Shown here: one piece after another, positions 46,224 to 55,047 of the stretch | Numbering within the stretch: position 1 is the first letter of the stretch | How the letters are laid out: each line of letters starts with the position of its first letter | Notes under the pieces: model-generated | The model's input: only the letters and a program-made list of their open reading frames with translations | Told to the model about the DNA's origin: nothing | The model's database searches: none | Assembly: GCA_037442205.1 (NCBI GenBank) | Contig: JBBIQS010000022.1 | Location: forward strand, 1-64,000 | DNA from: JBBIQS01 sp037442205 | GTDB lineage: Bacteria; Myxococcota; Myxococcia; Myxococcales; UBA5297 | Length of the DNA: 64,000 nucleotides | Reading direction: 5' to 3' | Position numbers and translations under genes: made by a program

Positions 46224-47948
46224 TCAGTGCAGGTAGCAGCCCGGAGCGCCGGAGCCGCGGGGCGACAGGCGCACCAGCTCGTTGGGCGAGTCGAGGGTCA
46301 GGTAGACCACCCCGCACTCGCCGACCGCCACGCCGTTGAAGATGAAGGTCGGCGCGGCGCCGGGGATGGCCGGCAGGCCCAGGTCGAGGTTGTCTTCGAC
46401 CACCGCGACCGCGCCGGTGGCGGCGTCGACGCGCACCAGCCGATGCAGGCCGGTCTCGACCACCAGCAGCGAGCCGTCGGCGTCGGCGGCGATGCCCTCG
46501 GGCTTGGCCAGGCCGGTCGCCACCTCGCGCGGGGTCGCCAGGTAGCTGCCGTTCTCGGCCAGCTGCAGCACCCGCCCGCGGATCCACTCGGTGGCGAAGA
46601 GGTCGCCCCCGCGCACCGCCAGGCCGGCCGGAACCAGGAGCCCCGAGGCGATCGGAGCCTTGATTCCGTCGGCGCCCTTTCGGCTGACGGAGCCGGTCTT
46701 GGCCTCGCTGACCACCAGATCGCCCTGGAAGCGCACCGCGTTCAGCGGCACGGCGAAGTCGCGATGAGTCTGCAGCACCGTCCCGGTCGCCGGATCGAAG
46801 ACCTGCACCACGTTGGCGAACCACGAGCTGAGGACGAGGTTGGCGCCGTCGGGAGAGGCGGTGAGCGGAGTGGCCAGCGGGGTGACGCCGATGATCGCGC
46901 CGTAGTCGCCGATCTGCTCGCCCTCGTGGCCGTCGAAGACCTTCATCGACAGCGAGTCGGGGACATAGACCCGCGGGCCGTCCTCGGAGGGAACCACCGC
47001 CAGGCCGCCGGGAGCGACCATGCCCGGCTTGCTGATGAGGCGGCCGTCCTCGTTCGGCAGGATCTCGGTGAGCGAGCCGTCGTGGGAGTTGGTGGTGTAG
47101 AGGCGGTCGGAGGCGTCGAAGGCGAGGTTGTCGATGCCGGTGACCGGCAGCTGGGCGATCAGGGTCTGGGTGCCGTCGGCCTCGAGGCGGACGACCTGGC
47201 CGCGGGCCTGGTCGGCGACGTGGAGGCGGCCGAGGGAGTCGAACTTCACCGCCGCCGGGGTGCCGAAGCCGGAGGCGGCCACGGTCAGCGCGCCGGTGTC
47301 GACGTCGATGCGCGCCACCTGGCCCTTGAACCAGAGCGGTCCGTAGAGCAGGCCGTCGGGGCCGAAGTCCATGGCGTTGAGGCCGCCCATCCCGGCGAGG
47401 ATCAGCCGCGGCGGGTTCAGGCCGTCGGGATCGACCTCGTAGAGGTGATCGCCGAGGAAGACCCGGGTGACGAACAGCCGGCCGCTGGCGGAGAAGGCGA
47501 TGGCGTTGGCGCCCGGGCCGACCCGGGCCACGGTGATCTTCTGGCCGGCGGGGGTGAGGCGGCCGATCTCGCCGGTGAAGAAAGAGGTCCAATAGAGCGA
47601 GCCGTCGGGGCCGAAGGCCAGGTCGTCGGGAGACTCGACCCCGCGCTCGGTGCCGATGCGGTCGAGGATCATCCCGGAGCGGCGATCGACCACCGAGATG
47701 CTGCGCCCCAGGACGCTGGCCACGTACAGGTAGTTGCCGTCGGCGCCGACCCGGATGCCGTTGGTGGCGTGGAAGTTCGCCCCGCGGCTGATGGTCTGGC
47801 GCAGGTAGGCGCCGTCGGCGGTGGGGCGGGCCATCGCCAACTGCTGATGGTTGCTGCCGATTTCGCCGCCGGCGCCCCCCGCGCCGCAGCCCAGCAGCAG
47901 GCCGCCCAGGGCGGCCGCGCACAGCGATCCCAACACTCGCATTCTCAT
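46224..47948 (-). CDS. Beta-propeller (NHL/SMP-30-like) lipoprotein
   Basis: A 574-aa lipoprotein. The lipobox LLLGC gives Cys21. The rest consists of repeated propeller blades: YLYVASVLGRSISVVD, DLAFGPDGSLYWTSFF, AIAFSASGRLFVTRV, NAMDFGPDGLLYGPLW and so on, with the G-x-L-(Y/F) strand endings typical of NHL or SMP-30-like six-bladed propellers. No zinc ligands of SMP-30 lactonases are evident, so a binding role in the periplasm or at the cell surface is more likely than catalysis. Confidence 0.85.
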   Translation of the reverse strand: MRMRVLGSLCAAALGGLLLGCGAGGAGGEIGSNHQQLAMARPTADGAYLRQTISRGANFHATNGIRVGADGNYLYVASVLGRSISVVDRRSGMILDRIGTERGVESPDDLAFGPDGSLYWTSFFTGEIGRLTPAGQKITVARVGPGANAIAFSASGRLFVTRVFLGDHLYEVDPDGLNPPRLILAGMGGLNAMDFGPDGLLYGPLWFKGQVARIDVDTGALTVAASGFGTPAAVKFDSLGRLHVADQARGQVVRLEADGTQTLIAQLPVTGIDNLAFDASDRLYTTNSHDGSLTEILPNEDGRLISKPGMVAPGGLAVVPSEDGPRVYVPDSLSMKVFDGHEGEQIGDYGAIIGVTPLATPLTASPDGANLVLSSWFANVVQVFDPATGTVLQTHRDFAVPLNAVRFQGDLVVSEAKTGSVSRKGADGIKAPIASGLLVPAGLAVRGGDLFATEWIRGRVLQLAENGSYLATPREVATGLAKPEGIAADADGSLLVVETGLHRLVRVDAATGAVAVVEDNLDLGLPAIPGAAPTFIFNGVAVGECGVVYLTLDSPNELVRLSPRGSGAPGCYLH

Positions 47949-48203
47949 TTTGGATTTCCCCTCGGTTGAGCTGCGGAAGGGACAGTAACGAGACAGTGCG
48001 GAGTGGGCAACTTTGGCCGATTTCGGACATTTCCCGGATTTGGAAGAGCATTGGGTCGAGCGAATCGAGGGAGGCGCCCCAAGTTCTCTTTTGCTCTCTG
48101 GAAACGCTGGGCCAGACGGCGGCTCGCCGGGCAGCGGGCGGTGAATTCCGCGCCTTATGCAAGAACATCCTTTAGGTGCAGGACGACAACTTCGCTGCCG
48201 GAC

Positions 48204-48728
48204 TCAGAGGAATCGCCCGGGCTGTCTGCGGACAAGCACTCCCAACGCTCCGAGGTTGGGTGCTCGGATCTCCGGCTTGAAGGAAGGAAGGGACTGCGCG
48301 AAGTGGCGGTCGGATTTGGCCTGCGCCAGCAGGCTCGGAATGCTTCTGGCCGACCTAATAACACTCTTCAAATCCTCGGTAGGCACCGCCCATACCGCGG
48401 GGGAGGCCTGCAGCCTGGGTACCAGCACTACCGAGCAATCGGTAAAGTCGCCAGAGATTATTGTGATCGCCTGGTAGGTTCCGGCAAAAAAGGTGTGTGG
48501 CTCAGGTCCGACGGCCCCATAGGCCCGTCCTGAGATACAGGCTCCCACCATCAAGGCTTCCTTTGTCGTAATGCTTTTTTCCGGGCCCTCGAAGGTGACT
48601 TCTTCGTCGAGGACGACAGGGGTCGCCTCAAAAGCATGGAAACCGAAGCGGGGTGCGATGCAAGAGGCGTCGCAGCCGAGCATGGCAAAGCTCATGGCGA
48701 TCGCGGCAGCGAGTTGGGGCGCGCGCAT
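48204..48728 (-). CDS. Putative lipoprotein
   Basis: A 174-aa protein. The frame extends to 48968, but the ATG at 48728 follows GGAGGCTC and starts a signal with lipobox AMLGC (Cys19), so I use it. The mature part is a mixed alpha/beta sequence (LDEEVTFEGPEKSITTKEAL, AGTYQAITIISGDFTDC, CSVVLVPRLQASPA) with four or five cysteines. No family is recognised. Divergent from the glycosyltransferase gene. Confidence 0.65.
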   Translation of the reverse strand: MRAPQLAAAIAMSFAMLGCDASCIAPRFGFHAFEATPVVLDEEVTFEGPEKSITTKEALMVGACISGRAYGAVGPEPHTFFAGTYQAITIISGDFTDCSVVLVPRLQASPAVWAVPTEDLKSVIRSARSIPSLLAQAKSDRHFAQSLPSFKPEIRAPNLGALGVLVRRQPGRFL

Positions 48729-48943
48729 CCAAGAGCCTCCGTCCATCGGCCAAAGGGTTGGTTGGCTGATCGGGTGGTACGGGGCACGCCGCCATCGCTT
48801 GCCTCCTTCGAGCGAGGGCGAAGTTCCTTCGGCGAGCGTTCGTTTGGGCCCCCGGCGGCTCAGATGGCTAACGAGCGGCCTCCGCTCCGAAACTCCCTTT
48901 GCACCCCGCCCCGCACCTGCTAACTTCCGCGCCCCTTCGCGCC

Positions 48944-49687
48944 ATGTCCGACTTCCGACCCTGTGCACTGGTCCCCACCTACGACAACCCGACGACCGTC
49001 CGCTCGGTCGTCGAGCGCATCCGCGCCTGGCTCCCCGAGGTGGTGGTAGTCGATGACGGCAGCGCCGATCCCGGCCGGCTGGCGGTCGAGGCGCTGGGGC
49101 ACGACAAGCTGGCCCACGTGGTGCGGCGGGTGGAGAACGGCGGCAAGGGAGCGGCGGTCAAGACCGGCTTCGCTCGCGCCCACGAGCTGGGCTTCACCCA
49201 CGCCCTGCAGGTCGATGCCGACGGCCAGCACGCCCTGGAGGACATCCCGCGCTTCCTCGAGGCCGCCCGCCAGAAGCCCGAGGCCCTGGTCCTCGGCGCC
49301 CCGGTCTTCGACGAGTCCGCCCCCAAGGGCCGGCTTTTTGCCAGGAAGATCACCCAGTTCTGGACCAACCTCGAGACCGGCGGCAAGGTGATCGAGGATC
49401 CGATGTGCGGCTTCCGGGTCTACCCGGTCGCCGCCGCGCTGGCCGCCGGCGCCCCCACCGGCGACCGGATGGACTTCGATCCCGAGATCGTGGTCCGCCT
49501 GTGCTGGGCCGGGCTGCCGGTAATCAACCTGCCCACCAAGGTGCATTACCAGCAGGGCGGGGTCAGCCATTTCCACATGTTCAGCGACAATGTGAAGATC
49601 AGCTGGATGCACACCCGGCTGGTCGCCAACGCGATCCTGCGGGTGGTCACCGGCCGTCGCCTGCACGCCCGACTGCTGCCTCCATGA
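48944..49687 (+). CDS. Family 2 glycosyltransferase
   Basis: A 247-aa GT2 protein. The nucleotide-sugar motif is EVVVVDDGSADPG, followed by ENGGKGAAVKTGF, HALQVDADGQHALEDI and the conserved EDPMCGFRVYP. This is the dolichol-phosphate-mannose-synthase-like branch of GT-A. Near the end is HYQQGGVSHFHMF. It overlaps the acyltransferase gene by 4 bp (ATGA). GT2-acyltransferase pairs or fusions are a hallmark of aryl-polyene-type and related acyl-lipid clusters; other parts of such a pathway lie at 17.9-24 kb. Confidence 0.88.
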   Translation: MSDFRPCALVPTYDNPTTVRSVVERIRAWLPEVVVVDDGSADPGRLAVEALGHDKLAHVVRRVENGGKGAAVKTGFARAHELGFTHALQVDADGQHALEDIPRFLEAARQKPEALVLGAPVFDESAPKGRLFARKITQFWTNLETGGKVIEDPMCGFRVYPVAAALAAGAPTGDRMDFDPEIVVRLCWAGLPVINLPTKVHYQQGGVSHFHMFSDNVKISWMHTRLVANAILRVVTGRRLHARLLPP

Positions 49688-50574
49688 GCCAGGAATGGAT
49701 GTCCACCGCCGAGCGGGGAGCGGTGCTGGGAATTCGCTTCGTGGTCTGGCTGTGCACCGCCTTCGGACGCCCTGCGGCGCGCGCCTTCATCCACGTGCTG
49801 GCTTTCTACTACGCGCTGTTCAGCTCGGCGGCGCGGCGCGCCTCGCGCACCTATCTGGAGAAGCTCCATCCCCAGGTCGGTTTCTGGCGGCTCTACCGGC
49901 ACATCCTGACCTTCGCCGAGGTGACCCTCGACCGGCTGTTCTTCGCCAAGGGCGACCTCAAGGCCTTCGACGTGCGATTCACCGGCGAGGAGCACCTGAG
50001 CAAGCTGCGCGAGCAGAAGAAGGGGGCGCTGCTCTTGCTGGCCCACGTCGGCAGCTTCGAGGCCGGGCGCGCCTTCTCCGAGGAGCGGGCCTTCCCGATC
50101 AACATCCTCGGCTACTTCAAGAACTCGCGGATGCTCAACGAGGCGCTGGAGAAGCTCAATCCCAGCGTCAACGCCCGGCTGATCGATATCCAGCAGGACT
50201 CGGTGGAGTTCGTCTTCAAGGTGCAGGAGCGGATCGAGGCCGGCGAGCTGGTGGCCACCATGGGCGACCGGCTCGGCGCCGATGGCAAGTCGGCGACGGC
50301 CAATTTTCTCGGCAAGCCCGCGCGCTTCCCGACCGGTCCCTACCAGCTGGCGGCCTCCCTCGGCTGTCCGGTGATCCTGTGCTTCGGCCTCTTCCACGAG
50401 CCCAACCGCTACGAGCTCTACGCCGAGCCGTTCGCCGACAAGGTCACCCTGCCGCGCGGCAATCGGGAACAGGCGATCCAGGCCTACGCCGCCCAGTACG
50501 CCGAGCGCCTCGAGCACTACACACGCCTGGCCGAGCTCAACTGGTTCAACTTCTACGATTTCTGGGCGGAGTGA
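49684..50574 (+). CDS. LpxL/HtrB-like acyltransferase
   Basis: A 296-aa lauroyl-transferase-like protein starting inside the previous stop (ATGA). It lies close to the inner membrane (hydrophobic stretch near AFIHVLAFYYALFSS). The acyltransferase motif is LLLLAHVGSFEAGRAF (H-x4-E), followed by INILGYFKNSRMLNEAL, and then VATMGDRLGAD and LPRGNREQAIQAYA. It likely transfers an acyl group from acyl-ACP to the sugar added by the adjacent glycosyltransferase. It resembles the acyltransferase half of aryl-polyene GT-AT proteins. Confidence 0.87.
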   Translation: MSQEWMSTAERGAVLGIRFVVWLCTAFGRPAARAFIHVLAFYYALFSSAARRASRTYLEKLHPQVGFWRLYRHILTFAEVTLDRLFFAKGDLKAFDVRFTGEEHLSKLREQKKGALLLLAHVGSFEAGRAFSEERAFPINILGYFKNSRMLNEALEKLNPSVNARLIDIQQDSVEFVFKVQERIEAGELVATMGDRLGADGKSATANFLGKPARFPTGPYQLAASLGCPVILCFGLFHEPNRYELYAEPFADKVTLPRGNREQAIQAYAAQYAERLEHYTRLAELNWFNFYDFWAE

Positions 50575-50690
50575 GCGGGACGAACTCCGGGCATTCACGT
50601 TTCAGCTCGACTCGAGGGCGGAAGCAGGCAGACGCCTGTGTGCCTCGAACATCGGCAGGAGGCCGACCGTTCCGAAGGCGCCACCCGACC

Positions 50691-51782
50691 CTATTGCTGA
50701 GCCTCGACGCCGAGCAGGAAATCCCCGACGAGCCTTGAGTAATCGGGGTGCCCGATGGTCTCGAGGTGCCCAGCGCCGGGAACGAGGAAGAGCTGCGCCA
50801 TCCCGCCGGCGTGCATTCTCAATTGCCCGGCCTCGCTCACCGGAACGGTGTGGTCGGCGGTTCCATGGATGATCAGCAGCGGCCGGTTCAGCTTCGCGGC
50901 GTCTTCCTCGGGCACGACGTTGGAGAGGTCGTCGCCGCTGATCAGCGACGCCCAGAAGCGCAGGAGCGCCCACGCGACCGGGCTCGCCGGCCCGAACACG
51001 AACAGCCGCGCCTCTCGGGCCACGCGCTCCAGCCGCCCGAAGGTGGAATCGACCACGATGCGCTCGAAGATCCCGTATTCGGCAGCGGCGTGGAGTACCG
51101 CGCTGCCACCCATCGAATAGCCGATGGCATGGACCGGCCGGCCCGGTGAGCGCGCCCTCAGCCAGTCGTGCGCCGCCTTGAGCCCGCGTGCCTCGCGGAG
51201 TCCGAAGGTGGTGCCGAATCCGTCGCTCTCGGCGTGTCCAGGGTGGTCGAGGAGCAGGCTCGCGAAGCCGATGCGATGGGCCACCAGGGCGCCGGCCAGC
51301 CCGTCGGCGCGCGAGCCGCCCAGGCCGTGGGCGATGACCACCGCGGGCGCGCTCTCGTCAGCGCCGGGGATGTACCAGCCGACCAGGCGCAGTCCGTCGG
51401 CGTCGATGGCCACCTCCTCGAATGGAAGGCGGTAGGCAGCGGGCGTGGTCCAGGGCGGGACGCGCCCGGGAAACAGCTGCAGCACCGCCATCGCGAACGT
51501 TCCCGGCAGGAGCAGCAGCACCGCCGCCCGCGTCGCGCCGAGCCCGATGCGGGCCGGCCAGCGCTCGGGCCGCAGCCAGCGCTCGACGGCGTGGCGCAGC
51601 GCCCAGTTGCAGCCAAGCGCAAAGAGGACGATAGCGAGCAGCCCCAACCAATCGCCGAAGAACCAGCTGAGGCGGTATCGGCCGCCGGCGTTGAGCCAGG
51701 CCAGCGGGCGCAGAAAGGCGCCCAGCGTGGGAACGGCGAACGCGAAAAGCCCGAAGGCGATGCGCTTTCCCCTCACGGTCAT
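50691..51782 (-). CDS. Membrane-anchored alpha/beta hydrolase
   Basis: A 363-aa protein with three N-terminal membrane segments (IAFGLFAFAVPTLGAFL, DWLGLLAIVLFALGCNW, AAVLLLLPGTFAMAVLQL) and a catalytic domain from about 125. The nucleophile elbow is HAIGYSMGGSAVLH; AHGLGGSRADG marks the oxyanion loop, LLIIHGTADHTVP the acid and VPGAGHLETIG the His. The layout matches predicted exported or membrane lipases and esterases of the Myxococcota. Active site location (cytoplasm or periplasm) is uncertain. It converges with the acyltransferase gene. Confidence 0.83.
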   Translation of the reverse strand: MTVRGKRIAFGLFAFAVPTLGAFLRPLAWLNAGGRYRLSWFFGDWLGLLAIVLFALGCNWALRHAVERWLRPERWPARIGLGATRAAVLLLLPGTFAMAVLQLFPGRVPPWTTPAAYRLPFEEVAIDADGLRLVGWYIPGADESAPAVVIAHGLGGSRADGLAGALVAHRIGFASLLLDHPGHAESDGFGTTFGLREARGLKAAHDWLRARSPGRPVHAIGYSMGGSAVLHAAAEYGIFERIVVDSTFGRLERVAREARLFVFGPASPVAWALLRFWASLISGDDLSNVVPEEDAAKLNRPLLIIHGTADHTVPVSEAGQLRMHAGGMAQLFLVPGAGHLETIGHPDYSRLVGDFLLGVEAQQ

Positions 51783-51937
51783 GGGGCGAGTACGGCCGGT
51801 GCACCGCCCGCTTTCATGGCGACCCGAGGGCTCGAGCCGCCACCTGGCGTGGCCACGAGCGCCAGGCAGCCTGCCCGCGATGTCCGCCCTCGCCGCCGCC
51901 CGGGCGTATGCTCGTCGCCGAAGCGCGGAGGCGCCCC

Positions 51938-52801
51938 ATGAAAGCCAGGAATCTCGGACTCTTATTGGCGCTGGCGGGCCTGTTCCTCGTGACCTCGCGC
52001 TGCGGCGGCGGCACGGCCGAACATCTGGTGCTCTGCCCCAAGGGGACCTGGCCCTGCGGCAACGGTTGCATGCCGGCGAACGCCGTCTGCTGCGACTCCG
52101 GCGATCAGAAGACGAGCAGCTTCTGCACCAACTCCGCGGGAGGCGGCTGCACTGCCAATCCGAATTCCGGAGGAACCACCTGCCACAAGCAGAATCCGTT
52201 CGCGAGCGAGGTGGCTGATTTCTGCTGCGCGACCAACGGCGACTTCGGGAGCAATGACTGCCCCGCAGGCCAGCACCACTGCGGCCTGAGCTGCCAGCCG
52301 CTCGATCAGCCCTGCTGCAAGGCCGACGCGACCTACGAAGAGTGCCCGACCGCGAGCTACCCCTGCGAAGTTGGAGGCAACTCCTGCGGAATCTGCCGCA
52401 CCAACGGCGGCAACTGCCACGTCTGTCCGGCCGGATCCTCTTGCCAGGGAGATCCCTGCGGCCAGACCAAGTGCGTGGCCAACCCCCTCTATACCGGCTC
52501 GACCATCGGCGATTCGCCGAGCAGCGGATCGTCGGGAGGAGGCTGCGGCGGTTCCTCGGGCTCGTCGGGCGTGAAGTGCGGCAACTCCGTCTGCGGCGCG
52601 GGCGAGATCTGCGTCTCGCCCCGCTCGTGCATCAAGAACGTCATGTCCGCGGGGTGCCAGTGCAGCGATCCCGCGCCCGACCAGTGCGGCTCCACCGCGG
52701 CGCTGGGGGTGAGCGCCTGCGGCACCTGCGGCAGCAACTACACCGCCTGCTGCCCAGGCACGATGTGCGTCAACGGGCATTGCCAGGAGAGCTGTCCGTA
52801 A
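51938..52801 (+). CDS. Cysteine-rich lipoprotein, paralog of the gene at 32087
   Basis: A 287-aa protein. The hydrophobic N-terminus (LGLLLALAGLFLVTSRC) gives a possible but weak lipobox TSRC. It aligns in order with the protein at 32087: CPKGTWPCGNGCMPANAVCC, KTSSFCTN, SNDCPAGQHHCGLSC, GDPCGQTKC. A Ser/Gly-rich linker (GSSGGGCGGSSGSSG) separates the first part from a C-terminal Cys-rich module (VCGAGEICVSPRSC to CPGTMCVNGHCQESC). Function is unknown; probably surface-exposed. Confidence 0.8.
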   Translation: MKARNLGLLLALAGLFLVTSRCGGGTAEHLVLCPKGTWPCGNGCMPANAVCCDSGDQKTSSFCTNSAGGGCTANPNSGGTTCHKQNPFASEVADFCCATNGDFGSNDCPAGQHHCGLSCQPLDQPCCKADATYEECPTASYPCEVGGNSCGICRTNGGNCHVCPAGSSCQGDPCGQTKCVANPLYTGSTIGDSPSSGSSGGGCGGSSGSSGVKCGNSVCGAGEICVSPRSCIKNVMSAGCQCSDPAPDQCGSTAALGVSACGTCGSNYTACCPGTMCVNGHCQESCP

Positions 52802-52940
52802 CGCCGGACCAGCAACCACAACCGTCCGAGGGCAGGGCTGGGTGTGCCAAGGAGCGAGAGGCGCCCCCGCGCATCGGGGTCGAGCGGCCAAGCTGGGGCC
52901 CCCGGCGAAACCTTCCGGCCGCGAAAGGCTCTAATGCGCC

Positions 52941-54602
52941 ATGACGTCGAGACTGCTCATCATCGGAGGCGTCGCCGGCGGGGCCACCGCCGCGGCCCGT
53001 GCCCGCCGGCTCAGCGAGACCGCTGAGATCACCGTGCTCGAGCGCGGGCCGTACGTCTCGTACGCCAACTGCGGCCTGCCGTACTTCATCTCCCGCGACA
53101 TCGAGAAGCGCTCCGAGCTGCTGCTGCAGACCCCCGAGGGCTTCGACGCCCGCTACCGCGTCCAGGTCCAGCTGCGCACCGAGGCGCTGGAGATCGATCG
53201 CGCCGGCAAGCGGGTCCGCGCCGTCGGCCCCGGCGGCGAGAAGTGGCTCCCCTACGACAAGCTGATCCTGGCCCAGGGCGGCAGCCCGATCCTGCCGTCG
53301 CTCCCTGGCGCCGACGCTCCGCACGTCTTCAAGCTGTGGACCGTCCCCGACATGGATCGGCTCCACAGCTTCATCGAGGAGGCCAAGCCCCGCCACGCAG
53401 TGGTGGTCGGCGGCGGCTTCATCGGGCTGGAGATGGCCGAGGCCTTCCGCTCGCGCGGCCTGGAGACCACGGTGGTCGAGCTGCTGCCCACCGTGATGTC
53501 GACCATGGACCGCGAGTTCGGCGCCCAGGTGGCCGGCGAGCTGGCGGCCCACGGAGTCCAGGTGATCACCGGCGCGGGCGTGAAGGCGGTGCTCGCCGAC
53601 ATGACGGTCGAGCTCACCGACGGCCGCAAGCTCCCCGCGGATCTGATCCTCTTCTCCGTCGGAGTCCGCCCCGAGCTGACGCTGGCCAAGAGCGCCGGGC
53701 TGGAGCTCGGCCCGGCCGGCGGACTGCTGGTCGACGACCGGCTGCAGACCTCGGACCCGGACATCTACGCCGCCGGGGACATGGTCGAAATCGCCCACCG
53801 GGTCTCGGGCAAGAAGGTGCGCATCCCGCTGGCCGGACCCGCCAACCGGCAGGGCCGGATCGCCGCCACCAACGCCCTCGGCGGCTCGATGCGCTACGGC
53901 GGCGCCAGCGGCACCAGCGTGGTGAAGATCTTCGAGGCCACCGCCGCCGCCACCGGCCTGACCGAGCGGGCGGCGCGCGAGGCCGGCTTCGACGTCGGTG
54001 TGGCGGTGATCCACAAGGGCCACCACGCCGGCTACTACCCCGGTGCAGAGGAGCTGTCGCTCAAGCTCGTCTACGATCGCAAGACCGCCCGGCTGCTGGG
54101 GGCCCAGGCCTTCGGCCACGGCGGGGTCGAGAAGCGGATCGACGTGCTGGCCACCGCGCTGCACGGGAAGCTGACCATCCACGACCTGGCCGAGCTGGAT
54201 CTGGCCTACGCGCCTCCCTATTCGTCGGCCAACGACCCGGTCAATCTGGCGGCGTTCATCGCCGGCAACGACCTCTCCGGCTTCTCGCCGCTGGTCACCG
54301 CCGCGCAGCTCAAGGCCGAGCTGGCCGGGCCCAAGCCGCCGCTGGTGCTCGACGTGCGGACGCTGGGCGAGTGGAGCGAGGGCCATCTCAAGGGCGCCCA
54401 GCACCTGCCGGTGGACGACGTGCGCTGGGAGCTGGCGCAGGTGCCGCGCGACCGGCGGATCGTCGTCCACTGCCGCAGCGGATTCCGCGCCCACCTGGCG
54501 CTGCGGATCCTCAGAGAGAACGGGTTTGCCGATGTCGCCAACCTCACCGGAGGCTGGTTGAGCCTCGAGCTCGAGGGCGGCTTCGAAGTGGAGAACGGGT
54601 GA
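52941..54602 (+). CDS. CoA-disulfide reductase-like flavoprotein with C-terminal rhodanese domain
   Basis: A 553-aa CoADR-rhodanese fusion. The N-terminus binds FAD (LLIIGGVAGGATAAARARR), and the redox Cys is Cys44 in SYANCGLPYF. The NAD(P)H site is VVVGGGFIGLEMAEAF. The C-terminal rhodanese (about 455-553) has its catalytic Cys511 in IVVHCRSGFRAH. Family members reduce CoA-disulfide or persulfides and polysulfides with NAD(P)H. It overlaps the next gene by 4 bp (GTGA) and is probably cotranscribed with it in a sulfur or redox stress operon. Confidence 0.9.
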   Translation: MTSRLLIIGGVAGGATAAARARRLSETAEITVLERGPYVSYANCGLPYFISRDIEKRSELLLQTPEGFDARYRVQVQLRTEALEIDRAGKRVRAVGPGGEKWLPYDKLILAQGGSPILPSLPGADAPHVFKLWTVPDMDRLHSFIEEAKPRHAVVVGGGFIGLEMAEAFRSRGLETTVVELLPTVMSTMDREFGAQVAGELAAHGVQVITGAGVKAVLADMTVELTDGRKLPADLILFSVGVRPELTLAKSAGLELGPAGGLLVDDRLQTSDPDIYAAGDMVEIAHRVSGKKVRIPLAGPANRQGRIAATNALGGSMRYGGASGTSVVKIFEATAAATGLTERAAREAGFDVGVAVIHKGHHAGYYPGAEELSLKLVYDRKTARLLGAQAFGHGGVEKRIDVLATALHGKLTIHDLAELDLAYAPPYSSANDPVNLAAFIAGNDLSGFSPLVTAAQLKAELAGPKPPLVLDVRTLGEWSEGHLKGAQHLPVDDVRWELAQVPRDRRIVVHCRSGFRAHLALRILRENGFADVANLTGGWLSLELEGGFEVENG

Positions 54603-54952
54603 ACACAGAACTGCTGATCGCGGTGGCGGTTGCCATCGTGGGCTTGATGGTCGTCAAGAGACTGGTGATTGGAGGCAAAGTGGCTGCGAACGTGGTGGTG
54701 GAGATGATCAGGGCCGGTGCGCAGGTGGTGGACGTCCGCTCGCCGGAGGAGTTCCGCGACGGCTTCTTTCCGGGCGCGATCAACATCCCGGTGAACGAGC
54801 TGGGCCAGCGGGCCGGCGAGCTGAAGAAGGACAAGGGCGTGGTGCTCTACTGCGCCTCGGGCGCCCGCAGCGGCATGGGAGCCCGCATCCTCAAGCAGGC
54901 CGGCTTCACCCAGGTCGTCAATGCCGGCGGCCTCTCCGACATGCCGCGTTAG
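54599..54952 (+). CDS. Membrane-anchored rhodanese
   Basis: A 117-aa protein. GTG at 54599 lies inside the previous stop. One N-terminal membrane helix (LLIAVAVAIVGLMVVKRLVI) is followed by a single rhodanese domain: VVDVRSPEEFRDGFFPGA, NIPVNELGQRAGEL and the catalytic Cys85 in LYCASGARSG. It transfers sulfane sulfur, probably together with the fused flavoprotein upstream. The coupling of these two genes is typical of persulfide metabolism. Confidence 0.88.
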   Translation: MNTELLIAVAVAIVGLMVVKRLVIGGKVAANVVVEMIRAGAQVVDVRSPEEFRDGFFPGAINIPVNELGQRAGELKKDKGVVLYCASGARSGMGARILKQAGFTQVVNAGGLSDMPR

Positions 54953-55047
54953 GCCAAATTAGCCAGGCGGGCGGAGAGGTTGGGGCCCCAATTCTCTCCG
55001 CCGACAGCCCCAGGCGCGCGCCAAAGCGTGCGTGTTAAAAAGGCGTC

